A stretch of 39,812 nt of DNA, taken from assembly GCA_016178305.1 (NCBI GenBank), contig JACOTM010000041.1, forward strand, positions 1-39,812, read 5' to 3'. Each line of letters begins with the position of its first letter. Position 1 is the first letter of the stretch. Shown piece by piece: positions 17,913 through 26,888 of this stretch. The notes under the pieces are model-generated. The model was given only the letters and a program-made list of their open reading frames with translations. It was not told the DNA's origin and searched no databases. Both the position numbers and the translations under genes were made by a program. This DNA is from Flavobacteriia bacterium (lineage in GTDB: Bacteria > Bacteroidota > Bacteroidia > Flavobacteriales_D > Crocinitomicaceae).

Positions 17913-19312
17913 TCACCTCTGTAATTTCTTTGTGAACCATCTGCTAATTCGTATGCATCAACAGATTCCCATCCTTTTGCATTTCCATTTGCATTATCAA
18001 AAGTGATAGGTGTTCTCAATAATCCTAACATAATTCCTGAAAGATTAGATCCTTGTTGGATTCGTTGACCGCCAGAATTAATGTAATTTGCTGTCCCGCT
18101 TATATTGAATTTCTTATCAAACATGGAAAGATTTGTTCCTAAGCTAACATTTGTTTTTTCAAATTTATTAGTAGGAATAACGCCAGATTCTTTAACGTTA
18201 GAAACAGATAATCTAAAATTTGAAACTTCTGTACCTCCAGTTATAGAGAAATTATTTTTAGTAGAATATCCGGTTTTAAAAAAGGCATCTAAATTATTAT
18301 AAGGTGTAACAGCTGTTTTTGCTGAAGGATCTGTATTTAATACAATATTTCCATTTTTATCATAAGGATTATTTGTTGCTCCATCATACGAAAGCATATC
18401 GATGGATGGTCCCCAACTTGTACTCACGGCAGAATCTGGTGGATAATATGTTCCATCAATACCTTGTGCATATTTGTTTTGAAGTTCAGGTAATTTATTT
18501 ACTTGGGACAATGTAATTGAAGAACCAGCTGTAACAGTCATTTTACCATTACTATTTTTCTTTCCCTTTTTTGTTGTAATAATAATTACTCCGTTTGCTC
18601 CATCAATTCCATAAATAGCCGTTGCTGCTCCGCCTTTTAAAACAGAAATAGATTCAATATCATCTGGATTAATATCTATCCCTCTATTCGAAAATCCAAC
18701 AGATTCAGTATTATCAGAGGCTTCTCCACCTAATGAAGTTTCATTATTATTTATTTTAACCCCATCAATTACAAATAATGCTTGATTATTTCCTGTTAAA
18801 GAAGTAAATCCTCTTAAAACAATACTTGAACTTCCTCCAGCAACACCTGAAGATTGTGTAATGTTTGCGCCTGCTACTACCCCGTTTAATGAATTAACGA
18901 CATTTGTTTGGTTCGTGTTTCGAATCGTATTGGCATCAACTGTTGAAACAGCATAACCTAAGGCTTTTTCACTCCTTTTCACTCCCATAGCAGTTACAAC
19001 AACTGTTTCAATTTGAGTTACAGGTTTCATCAAAACAACCATGTTATTGGATAAGCCAACTGGTTTTTCAATAGATTCAAATTCCGGCTGACTAAAGACT
19101 AAAGTATCTTTGTCATCACGAACGGTAATGATAAATTGACCTTTATCATCACTCATGGTCCCAATTATAGTACCTTTAATTTTTACGTTTACACCAAAAA
19201 TAGGTTCATTTTTGGTTTCCGATAGAACTGTTCCACTGATCTCACGTTGCCCCAAAGAGACAAAACAGAGCAGTAAAAACATTCCTGTTAGAAATGTTTT
19301 ACATTTTTTCAT
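17873..19312 (-). pseudogene. SusC/RagA TonB-dependent receptor, N-terminal part (first frame)
   Basis: It starts at the ATG at 19312 (a GTG at 19318 is possible), with signal peptide MKKCKTFLTGMFLLLCFVSLGQ. A carboxypeptidase-D regulatory-like domain follows at about 23-105 (ISGTVLSETKNEPIFGVNV). The TonB plug has VVVTAMGVKRSEKALGYAVS, SGVAGGSSSIVLRGFTS and ALFVIDGVKINN, and the start of the barrel is also present. The frame reads DGSQRNYRG near 17915, then runs into unrelated residues and stops at 17873. Related receptors usually have a conserved stretch after NYRG (about YDNPYW and the next 40 or so residues) before the YSDKRKQ segment. Here it appears to be missing, so the lesion looks like an out-of-frame deletion rather than a single-base slip (inference from memory of the family). 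Confidence 0.85.
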
Positions 19313-19435
19313 TTGCACTAGTTTATTAATAGTTTAACGGGACTAAAATAATTATTATTTTTTACAAATAGACATATATTATATTAAAATATAAACACAT
19401 ACATCATTATTTGTTTGTAATTTAATTGACTTAAA

Positions 19436-19468
19436 AACAAAAAGTGACTATTGAAGCCACTTTTTGTT
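19436..19468 (-). terminator. Terminator of the acyl-CoA/regulatory operon
   Basis: An 11-bp perfect stem (19436-19446 with 19458-19468) has an 11-nt loop. On the minus strand it ends in an A/T-rich run. It lies 20 bp past the stop of the 3-hydroxyacyl-CoA dehydrogenase gene and upstream of susC. Confidence 0.82.
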
Positions 19469-19487
19469 ATTGTTTTAAATCAATTAA

Positions 19488-20642
19488 TTATGCTAATTTC
19501 ATCTCTTTTACTTTTCTTTTTAAAAGAGGATTTGGTCTGTAACGATCTTCGCCATATTCATTGAATAAGTTTTCTAATTTAGATAAAACCCATTCCAGCC
19601 CTAATTCATCAGCCCAATTCAATAACCCTTTTGGATAATTAACACCATTTGTCATTGCTAAATCAATATCTTCTTTTGATGCAACGTTTAAGAATAAGGC
19701 ATCGTAGGCTTCATTAATTAACATCACAATAATGCGGTCGAAAATTTGTTGACCTAATTCAAAATTTTCTATTGCTTTTGGGAATTCAACTCCGTCTGTA
19801 TAATTATAATATCCTCTTCCTGATTTTCTTCCTAAGAAACCTGCTTCAGCATGCCTTTTTTGGGTAAATGAAGGTTTAAATCTAGGGTCATAATAAAAAG
19901 CAGCAAACACAGATTCAGTTACTGCGTAATTTACATCATTTCCAATGTAATCCATTAATGTAAATGGTCCCATTCTGAATCCCCCAATTTTAGTCATTGC
20001 CCAATCGATTGTAGCAAAATCTGCGATTCCTTCTTCATAAATTCTCAATGCTTCTCCATAAAATGGTCTAGCAACGCGGTTGACAATAAATCCAGGAGTG
20101 TCTTTACATATACACGCTGTCTTTTTCCAGGAAGTGATCAATTTTTTTGCTGTTTCTAAGGTTTCATTACTTGTTTGAACAGCTGGAATAATCTCTACCA
20201 AAGGCATTAATGGAGCTGGATTGAAAAAATGAATTCCAATAATACGATCTGATTTTTCTAAAACTGACCCTATTGACGCAATAGAGAGGGATGATGTATT
20301 ACTAGCTAACATGCAATCTTTCGAAACAATACCTTCTAGTTGTTCAAAAACCTTGTGTTTTACATCTATTTTTTCAATAATAGCCTCAATGACTAAGCCA
20401 CATGTTTGAAAAGATAGTATATCAGAACTGTATTTAATTCTATTGGTAATCTGTAAATATTCTTCTGAGCTTAATTTGTTTTTTTCTACAAGCCGTGATA
20501 ATATACTTTCTAAATTAGCTTTTGCTTTTTCAATAGCCGACTCATTGACATCAACTAAATATACGATATGCCCAGCTTGTGCTGCAACTTGAGCAATTCC
20601 TGAACCCATTGTTCCTGCCCCTAAAACTCCGATTGCGATCAT
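19488..20642 (-). CDS. 3-hydroxyacyl-CoA dehydrogenase (NAD-dependent, PaaH/FadB-like)
   Basis: This 384-residue cytoplasmic enzyme oxidises 3-hydroxyacyl-CoA to 3-oxoacyl-CoA. The N-terminal Rossmann motif GVLGAGTMGSGIAQ (about 5-18) is followed by SNTSSLSIASIG and the catalytic-site segment GIHFFNPAPLMPLVEI. The first C-terminal domain shows GFIVNRVARPFYGEALRI, MGPFTLMDYIGNDVN and GRKSGRGYYNY. A second one (about 295-384) shows NEAYDALFLNVASKEDIDLAM and NYPKGLLNWADELG. The PaaH type acts in phenylacetate degradation, which fits the enoyl-CoA hydratase remnant nearby, but ordinary beta-oxidation is equally possible. It starts 3 bp after the WG-repeat gene and is the last gene of the operon. 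Confidence 0.93.
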   Translation of the reverse strand: MIAIGVLGAGTMGSGIAQVAAQAGHIVYLVDVNESAIEKAKANLESILSRLVEKNKLSSEEYLQITNRIKYSSDILSFQTCGLVIEAIIEKIDVKHKVFEQLEGIVSKDCMLASNTSSLSIASIGSVLEKSDRIIGIHFFNPAPLMPLVEIIPAVQTSNETLETAKKLITSWKKTACICKDTPGFIVNRVARPFYGEALRIYEEGIADFATIDWAMTKIGGFRMGPFTLMDYIGNDVNYAVTESVFAAFYYDPRFKPSFTQKRHAEAGFLGRKSGRGYYNYTDGVEFPKAIENFELGQQIFDRIIVMLINEAYDALFLNVASKEDIDLAMTNGVNYPKGLLNWADELGLEWVLSKLENLFNEYGEDRYRPNPLLKRKVKEMKLA

Positions 20643-20645
20643 TTC

Positions 20646-21737
20646 TTATTTTAGTTTAAAATATTCAACTCCATTTTCTCCAACAAATACTTTTTCACCA
20701 TTGTACATCACTTCATAAAGAAGAAAATTCCAACGATTGTTTACTTGTAAATACTTATATTTTTGTATAATATCGTAATTTGGTTCTATGGTTGGATAGG
20801 AGGTGGTTACTAATTTTATTCCAAATTTATTGTCTTTCAATAGAACAAAGGAGTTATTAAAATAATCAATCTCAATATAATCATAAAGACTAGGCAAGAT
20901 TATTTCATATTTTTCCACTTTGTTGTAATTTCCAAAATTTTTATATTGCAACAATCCAAATTTCCCATTTTGAGTGAAAACAATATATATCTTTCCATTA
21001 ATTTTTATTCCTCTATAAGCTTTAATTCCATTAGAAAATACTAAATCTCCAACTAACGGAAAGGTAATATTCATATTTTTAGTTGGTTCAAAAAATCCAA
21101 ATTCTTCTTCTGAATCAGCTAATAAATATTCTTCTGTAAATGTGTCTTGTGTTTTAATAAATTCACCTTTATTATTTGGAACATACCATTCTTGATCAGT
21201 GTTACTTTTTCTAAAATAGTATTTATCATGTTCAATGTCATAATACCAGTTATTCATTAAAGATTGAGTGATTTTTTTCTTTTTTAAATCATAAATCATA
21301 ATCGAAAGACTTTGATTTTCTATGAATAGGAAGTTTGAATTCAATGGATTAGGAAAGAGATTTCGAATCATTGTGTCAACTATTAATTCTCGATTTTTCC
21401 AATCGTAAATTCCTTTTAAAGAGTTTTTATTTTCGATTACCCATAAATCTTTTTGTGCCAATTCTTCATTGTGGCAATGTGATAATTTCGTATTAGGAAG
21501 CGGAATATATCCTTTGTTTAAAATATAATTGTATTTATTATTTCCAAATGTCACTTCACTGGTCCAATATTTCCCCAATTTATTAAAAAAACCACAAGAA
21601 TTAAATTCGGGAGTAATTACTATTTTACCTAGTGTATCGCAATATCCCCATTTGCCATGATCATTATAGGGTATGAGGTGTGGGCATAGAAGCAATTTGA
21701 TTTGCAAATTTAAAAACTTCTTCTTCAAAGTTTTCAT
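20646..21737 (-). CDS. WG-repeat protein lacking its native start, fused out of frame to an enoyl-CoA hydratase remnant
   Basis: The open frame has 363 codons. From about residue 21 on it is a WG-repeat protein: LIPYNDHGKWGYCDTLGKI, then weaker units such as NGKFGLLQYKNFG, LPSLYDYIEIDYF and KDNKFGIKLVTTSYPTIEP. The first ~20 residues (MKTLKKKFLNLQIKLLLCPH) are the enoyl-CoA hydratase sequence read in another frame, so the apparent ATG at 21737 is accidental and the true 5' end of the WG gene is absent. The stop lies 3 bp before the dehydrogenase ATG. The open frame is intact for over 340 codons, so the break is recent or the chimera is still translated, perhaps coupled to the hydratase. WG repeats have no firm function. 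Confidence 0.55.
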   Translation of the reverse strand: MKTLKKKFLNLQIKLLLCPHLIPYNDHGKWGYCDTLGKIVITPEFNSCGFFNKLGKYWTSEVTFGNNKYNYILNKGYIPLPNTKLSHCHNEELAQKDLWVIENKNSLKGIYDWKNRELIVDTMIRNLFPNPLNSNFLFIENQSLSIMIYDLKKKKITQSLMNNWYYDIEHDKYYFRKSNTDQEWYVPNNKGEFIKTQDTFTEEYLLADSEEEFGFFEPTKNMNITFPLVGDLVFSNGIKAYRGIKINGKIYIVFTQNGKFGLLQYKNFGNYNKVEKYEIILPSLYDYIEIDYFNNSFVLLKDNKFGIKLVTTSYPTIEPNYDIIQKYKYLQVNNRWNFLLYEVMYNGEKVFVGENGVEYFKLK

Positions 21738-22281
21738 CAGCCACGGCTTTGTATATCATATTCATTTGCTCTGCTTCTTCGGCAGTTACTTTATCGCCAG
21801 TCATCATTAAAGCTAATGCTTTTTGAGAACCAATAATTCGAGGTAAAAAGAAAGTTCCGCCAGAATCAGGGATTAAGCCTATTTTAGAAAATGCTTGAAT
21901 GAAGCTTGCACTTTTTTTAGCGATAGTAATGTCACAAGCTAAAGCAATATTAGCACCAGCACCAGCAGCAACGCCATTTACAGCAGCAATAATTGGTTTT
22001 TCAATATTTCTTATGCGTTCAATAATCGGATTGTAGTGATCTTTAACAATTGATTTTAATTCAGGTCCATTTGGGTCAGTTGCTTCAGCTAAATCTTGCC
22101 CAGCACAAAATGCTTTTCCTTCTCCAGTGATAATTATAGCTCTAACAGCTTCTTCTTTTTCGCAAGTATCAAGTGCATTTTGCAATTGAATAGCCATTGT
22201 TTTATTGAAAGAATTGAAAACCTCAGGGCGATTTAATTTAATTTCACAAACGCCATTTTGGGTTGAAATAACAAGTTCCAT
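21664..22281 (-). pseudogene. Enoyl-CoA hydratase/isomerase (PaaG-like), 3'-truncated
   Basis: This is a crotonase-fold protein with MELVISTQNGVCEIKLNRPEVFN-type start, GEGKAFCAGQDLAEA (oxyanion-hole region), AAVNGVAAGAGANIALACD, and IGLIPDSGGTFFLPR with the catalytic acidic region. It stops at 205 residues (ASMPTP followed by three unrelated residues), where family members run to about 255-265. The missing part is the C-terminal helical segment needed for oligomerisation and active-site closure, so the product is probably not functional. The normal reading is replaced after about 21670 by a WG-repeat gene. The gene still sits in an operon with 3-hydroxyacyl-CoA dehydrogenase, its metabolic partner. 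Confidence 0.85.
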
Positions 22282-22323
22282 GTTTTAGAAAATTTTTAAG
22301 CGAATATAAGCAGTCTTGCTCAA

Positions 22324-24153
22324 TTAACTTTCGACTTGTTTAAAAAAGATTTTAATTAATGTTCCTTCTTCTGAAGAATAAGTACTTAATTCCCCGTCCA
22401 ATTGTTCAGCAAGTGATTCGACGATTTCACTTCCTAAACCTATTTTTTTTGCTTTTGCATTAAATCCCGAGCCATCATCTTTAACTTCTAATATGAAATT
22501 TGAGGGGTCACTTAATTGGTACAGTCGAACGATTAAATTTCCTTCAGTTTTATTATTGAAAGCATGTTTAAATGCATTTGTAACAAGTTCACAAATAATT
22601 AGGCCTACAGGAACAGCTGTGTCGAGATTTAAATTGATGTTTGGGGAATCAATGGTTAAGTTTATTTTCTTTTCGTTTGAAATATAAGTTCTTAAAAGTT
22701 GTTGCGTTAAATCGATAATGTAACTTTCCATATCAATGGATGCAAAAGAGTCTGCCTGGTACAGCTTTTGATGAATCAATGCAATAGCTTGAATTCTTTC
22801 TTTGCCTTCGGCTAAAACATTTAAAGCATTTGGGTCATCAACATTTCGAGATTGAAGGTTTAGTAAACTGGAAATGATTTGCAAATTGTTTTTTACACGG
22901 TGATGAATTTCTTTTAATAAAATGACTTTTTCCTTTAATGCGGCATCGATTAATTCATTTTTTTCGATAATACTTTTTTGTTGTTCAACAAGAACTTTAT
23001 TTAATTTATTTTTAGTTCTATAAGCATACAATATCATCGCGATAATAAATAAAAGAAGTATAGAGCCGATTATTAAAAAAGTAAGTATTAAGCGATTTGA
23101 ATTTTTAACACTTTTAATGACTTCATCTTTATTTCGAATTATTGAGGCATTTTGTTCATTTTCAAAAGCTTTTTCCAATTCATCAGCTAAATTTTTATCA
23201 GCTATTGCACGAATTGAATCTTCAATTTCATGTGTTAATGTGGAATAATGGTAAGCAGAATCAATGTTGTGAATTTTGTTGTAATAAATTTCAAGCCCCA
23301 TATACGTTTGGTAAACATCCCGAATGTCAGCTTGTTTTTTATGTTTTAGAAACTCATTGTAATAGTATTTTGAGCTATCCATTTCATTCATAAACAGATA
23401 TGTTTCTCCTAAATTAACATAGAGGTAATATTTATTAATTTCAAGTTTGTTTTTGATACAATATTGGAGGCATTGTTGAAACTTAGAAATTGCTTTTTGA
23501 TCTTGACCTTCCCAAAAATAGCCGATACCTTCACGAATATCTACAATCAGTAATGAATTATAATCATTAATTTCTTTGAATATTTTTTTTGCTTTGACAA
23601 TATATTCCCGTCCTTTTTTAAAGTTTTTATGATCAAAATAATATTTAACAAAAGTGCTTAAGCAAGTGGCTTCAAGATATTTAAAATGTATTTTTTGAGC
23701 GGCTTTTAATGTCTTTTTTATGTAAGATATATGTTTTTTTTGATTTTTATTAACGGCATAATTAATGGCTTTGTAATAATCTAAAAGCAATTTTTGTTCG
23801 GGTTTTGTTTTCGAATTAACACTTCTTAAAGCGTTAAATAATTCCATTTTCATGTGCGTGAAATCACCAATAAATCGGTATAAATCTATTTTTAGAATTA
23901 CGTAATCCAGCCAGATATTTTTATTTTCATAAATTTGAGATTCTAGAATTTTTTCATCTATTTTTTTTCGAGCCTCATCAACATTGGTAATGATTAAATT
24001 TCTCAATTCTAAAATCTCTTGATCGTGATTTTTTTCAGGTGCAAGATGGTGTATATTAACAGCGGATTTAAGTCCGAGAGGAAGCAGTAAACAGAAATTG
24101 AATACTAAAAATAAAGTCAGTGAAAAATGTTTATTTTTAAAGTTAGATTTCAT
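22324..24153 (-). CDS. TPR-containing membrane sensor histidine kinase, HisKA_2 type
   Basis: The product has 609 residues: a signal peptide/N-terminal hydrophobic segment ([18 protein letters not shown]), then a periplasmic helical TPR-like region at about 45-330, one membrane helix at about 353-376 ([21 protein letters not shown]) and a short coiled linker. The HisKA_2 dimerisation domain has [20 protein letters not shown], with phospho-acceptor His near 415. The HATPase at about 505-605 has [19 protein letters not shown] and [22 protein letters not shown]. The start overlaps the WYL regulator gene by 11 bp. No response regulator gene is adjacent, so the kinase is an orphan in this window. 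The signal sensed is unknown. Confidence 0.93.
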   Translation of the reverse strand: MKSNFKNKHFSLTLFLVFNFCLLLPLGLKSAVNIHHLAPEKNHDQEILELRNLIITNVDEARKKIDEKILESQIYENKNIWLDYVILKIDLYRFIGDFTHMKMELFNALRSVNSKTKPEQKLLLDYYKAINYAVNKNQKKHISYIKKTLKAAQKIHFKYLEATCLSTFVKYYFDHKNFKKGREYIVKAKKIFKEINDYNSLLIVDIREGIGYFWEGQDQKAISKFQQCLQYCIKNKLEINKYYLYVNLGETYLFMNEMDSSKYYYNEFLKHKKQADIRDVYQTYMGLEIYYNKIHNIDSAYHYSTLTHEIEDSIRAIADKNLADELEKAFENEQNASIIRNKDEVIKSVKNSNRLILTFLIIGSILLLFIIAMILYAYRTKNKLNKVLVEQQKSIIEKNELIDAALKEKVILLKEIHHRVKNNLQIISSLLNLQSRNVDDPNALNVLAEGKERIQAIALIHQKLYQADSFASIDMESYIIDLTQQLLRTYISNEKKINLTIDSPNINLNLDTAVPVGLIICELVTNAFKHAFNNKTEGNLIVRLYQLSDPSNFILEVKDDGSGFNAKAKKIGLGSEIVESLAEQLDGELSTYSSEEGTLIKIFFKQVES

Positions 24154-25156
24154 ATAATTTAACCATTCCTTTTATTCGAGAAGTTATTTCATCTCTTAAT
24201 TCTTTCGGTTCAATAATTTCTATACCATTTCCATAACTCATGATTGAACGTATAAACTCCTCTGAATTAATTATTTTTAATTCGAAGGTAATTCTGTTTT
24301 TTCCTTCTTTAATTACAGATTGAGAAATGTGGAATGGTTGTGATTGAATGTATTTTGCAGCGACTTTATCTGCTTTAAATTGAATAGAAATAGGTTCGTC
24401 TTTTCCGCTTGTGATACCGATAGCATGCTTGAAAAAATGATCGGGATCAAAGTCACTTGGTTTTAACCCATATTCTTCCGAGATAATTAAATTTTCCATT
24501 CGTTCTAAGGCATACGTAATAACATTTTGCTTATCAACATCGAATGAAATTAGATACCATCTATTGCGGTATTCTTTTAATAATAAAGGAATTACTTTTC
24601 GGCTTTTAGGTTTGTCAGAAATAAAACTCGTATAGATAAAAGTAACAATTTGACTGTCTTTAATCGCTGTCAATAGAGGTGCTAAATAATCACTTCCTCC
24701 ATTTGATATTGCGGTTTCGAATTGAACAAAATTAGAAATGTCGGTATCTGTTGGATTAGAAGCAATATTTATACGGTCAACAATTTTATCAATAGCATTT
24801 CCAAATTGCTTGAATAAATCTACATCTCGAAATTGCATTAATGTTTTAACTGCGAATTTGATTGAATTTAAATCATCTTCAGATAAAGGAATGTCATTGA
24901 TTGAAAAATTTTCATCTTTGTAATAATATCCACCATTTTTTTTGCTGTAGGCAATCGGAGCATCATGTTCCATTTTCATAGCAAACATATCTTTTTCAAT
25001 TGTTGAATCACATATATTCGCTCCTTCTGCTAAGCCATAAAGCGCCTCCTCACATGCTTCTCTTAAATCCTTTTTAGTCGGATAAGGACGAAAAGAATTT
25101 CTGAGACAACGGTCAATAATTCGAAATCGTATTTGGGCATTCTTAATATGAGGCAT
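24143..25156 (-). CDS. WYL-domain transcriptional regulator
   Basis: This 337-residue protein has an N-terminal winged-helix region (about 1-80: [32 protein letters not shown], given here in pieces as [11 protein letters not shown] and [26 protein letters not shown]). The central WYL domain (about 160-235) has [35 protein letters not shown] and ALERMENL. The C-terminal WCX-like extension has [19 protein letters not shown] and [22 protein letters not shown] proteins sense ligands and regulate nearby genes. It lies 9 bp after the 475-residue gene and overlaps the kinase gene by 11 bp, so it may control its own operon. Confidence 0.92.
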   Translation of the reverse strand: MPHIKNAQIRFRIIDRCLRNSFRPYPTKKDLREACEEALYGLAEGANICDSTIEKDMFAMKMEHDAPIAYSKKNGGYYYKDENFSINDIPLSEDDLNSIKFAVKTLMQFRDVDLFKQFGNAIDKIVDRINIASNPTDTDISNFVQFETAISNGGSDYLAPLLTAIKDSQIVTFIYTSFISDKPKSRKVIPLLLKEYRNRWYLISFDVDKQNVITYALERMENLIISEEYGLKPSDFDPDHFFKHAIGITSGKDEPISIQFKADKVAAKYIQSQPFHISQSVIKEGKNRITFELKIINSEEFIRSIMSYGNGIEIIEPKELRDEITSRIKGMVKLYEI

Positions 25157-25165
25157 AACGAAAAA

Positions 25166-26593
25166 TTAAATTGAAACAGGTTCTTTGGATGGTTGTGAAT
25201 AACCAAATAATTCGTAAAATTTGATTGCTTTTACAACTACATCTGGTACATCGTCTTCCCACATTGTTGCACTGTTTCTGATTTTTGAAAGTACATCATC
25301 TGACATAATGTGCAATTGACTTTGATCATATTCTTCAATAGATTCTATCTTATTATTGTCTTTCATGTATGTCAAAAGACCATTCAAATGCGTAGGTATT
25401 TTAACATTTTCGAGGGTGTATAAGTCACCTGTTTCAACGTTTATTGCAGGGTAAACAAATAATTTCACATTGTGACCAAATCCACGTCCAAAAGCTTCTA
25501 ATAAACCGCCGGGAAGATTATCGTAAAAGCGTTCGTCGAAAATAGTATGTAAATTATAAACACCCAGTATAACACCCATTTTTTTACCTTTAGCAATACC
25601 TGCAAGGTAATCAACCATTTTGTAATGTTTCAAATAATTTGAAATCATTACAGTATATCCTAAAGTTCCTAATAGTTCTGCACGATCAACAAAATCTTTG
25701 TCTGAAATTTTGCCATCAGCTGTTAAATCTTTTAATGTTAATTCTAGGATGACACTTACATTTTCAGGTTCAACTTCTTCTTCTTTCATGAAGTTTGCTG
25801 TACCATTTTCAATCATGTCAATATGTACTTTGGTAACAGGTCTGAAACGACCACGCATTAATAAAATATTTCTTTTATATAAAGCGGTTGCGGGTTGCAA
25901 GACATTACCACAAAGATCGAACATTGTTGCATCTGTAATTCCTTTTTTTACAAGATTAAGCGCAATGATTCGATTGTCAACGTTTTCAAAATCTGGACCA
26001 GACACGCGTAACATATCGATTTCCATTTTTTCTCTTGGTAAACGATGTGTAAGAGTATCTAAGAAATTATCTAAATCATCTGTATGAAAATACGCTGCAT
26101 GAATTAAATTTACACCTAAAATTCCTAAAGCATCTTGCTGTGCTTTGTTATTATTGTCATGCATTTTTACATGCAAAATAATGTCGTTCGGTTTTTCATT
26201 TAGACCTAATTGAAAGCGAATTCCGACCCAACCTTGTCCTTGATTTGTTTTGTGATAATTTAAAGATTCAACGGTATTACAAAAAGCAAAAAAACGAGTT
26301 GTCTTATATTTTTCAGGCAAACGATATTTCATTGTTTCGAATTCCGTTTCCAACATCGTTATCAATCTTTCTTCGCAAACATAACGTGAAGCAACACCAT
26401 ACATAGAATCGGAGACTTTCATGTCATAAGCAGACTGGGAATAGGCAATTGTTCCTGAACTACCACCCGCTCGAAAGAAATTTGCTGCAACTTCTTGTCC
26501 TGCACCGATTTCGGCAAAACAACCGTAAATATCACTTGTTAAATTAATTTTTAGTGCTTTTTCTTCTGTCGTTATTTTTTTTTCTTCTGTCAT
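25166..26593 (-). CDS. Conserved protein of unknown function (475 residues), first gene of operon
   Basis: This is a soluble protein with no signal peptide or membrane segment. Recognisable conserved stretches are KALKINLTSDIYGCFAEIGA, GQEVAANFFRAGGSSGTIA, SAYDMKVSDSMYG and RYVCEERLITMLETEF near the N-terminus. The centre has NQGQGWVGIRFQL, DILGVNLIHAAYF-like segments and RGRFRPVTKVHIDMI, and the C-terminus has YNLHTIFDERFYDNLPGGLL and GRGFGHNVKLFVYP. I recall close homologs in many Bacteroidota and cyanobacteria under conflicting labels (TonB receptor, nucleotidyltransferase); nothing in the sequence supports a TonB-receptor barrel. The real function is unknown. It starts an operon with a WYL regulator and a sensor kinase. 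A promoter with a good -7 element lies about 90 bp upstream. Confidence 0.85.
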   Translation of the reverse strand: MTEEKKITTEEKALKINLTSDIYGCFAEIGAGQEVAANFFRAGGSSGTIAYSQSAYDMKVSDSMYGVASRYVCEERLITMLETEFETMKYRLPEKYKTTRFFAFCNTVESLNYHKTNQGQGWVGIRFQLGLNEKPNDIILHVKMHDNNNKAQQDALGILGVNLIHAAYFHTDDLDNFLDTLTHRLPREKMEIDMLRVSGPDFENVDNRIIALNLVKKGITDATMFDLCGNVLQPATALYKRNILLMRGRFRPVTKVHIDMIENGTANFMKEEEVEPENVSVILELTLKDLTADGKISDKDFVDRAELLGTLGYTVMISNYLKHYKMVDYLAGIAKGKKMGVILGVYNLHTIFDERFYDNLPGGLLEAFGRGFGHNVKLFVYPAINVETGDLYTLENVKIPTHLNGLLTYMKDNNKIESIEEYDQSQLHIMSDDVLSKIRNSATMWEDDVPDVVVKAIKFYELFGYSQPSKEPVSI

Positions 26594-26684
26594 TTTTAGA
26601 ACTTTAAAGAAATATGTGTTTTGTAAATAAAATAAATATACCCAGAAAAATGAGTATATATTCTTAATAATACTAACCTTAAAA

Positions 26685-26716
26685 CAAAGTTACGAAAATA
26701 GAATGATACTGTGCAA
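26685..26716 (-). promoter_or_regulatory. Promoter of the 475-residue gene / WYL / kinase operon
   Basis: On the minus strand TTG (26716-26714) is followed after 21 bp by TAACTTTG (26692-26685), close to the Bacteroidota form TTG-N19-TAnnTTTG. The leader to the ATG at 26593 would be about 85 nt. It includes an imperfect inverted pair (ATATACCC/GAGTATAT, 26636-26659). The rest of the 295-bp gap to 26889 holds short inverted repeats around 26752-26782 but no gene. Confidence 0.6.
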
Positions 26717-26888
26717 AAAATTAACGATTGGAAGGGATAGGATCTTTCCGACTATCTTTTTAACATTAAAAAAGATGTTAAATATTTAGAAATCTCCTAA
26801 GTTTGTTTTAATATTCCTATCTTGAATAAAAAATTAATCAGAAAATAATTTTAAGAGATTTGTTATAAAGGCGAATGTAATTTTTGAA

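Noticed and set aside
25698-26087. 129-codon plus-strand frame
   Set aside because: It is antisense to the well-conserved 475-residue protein and has no domain of its own.
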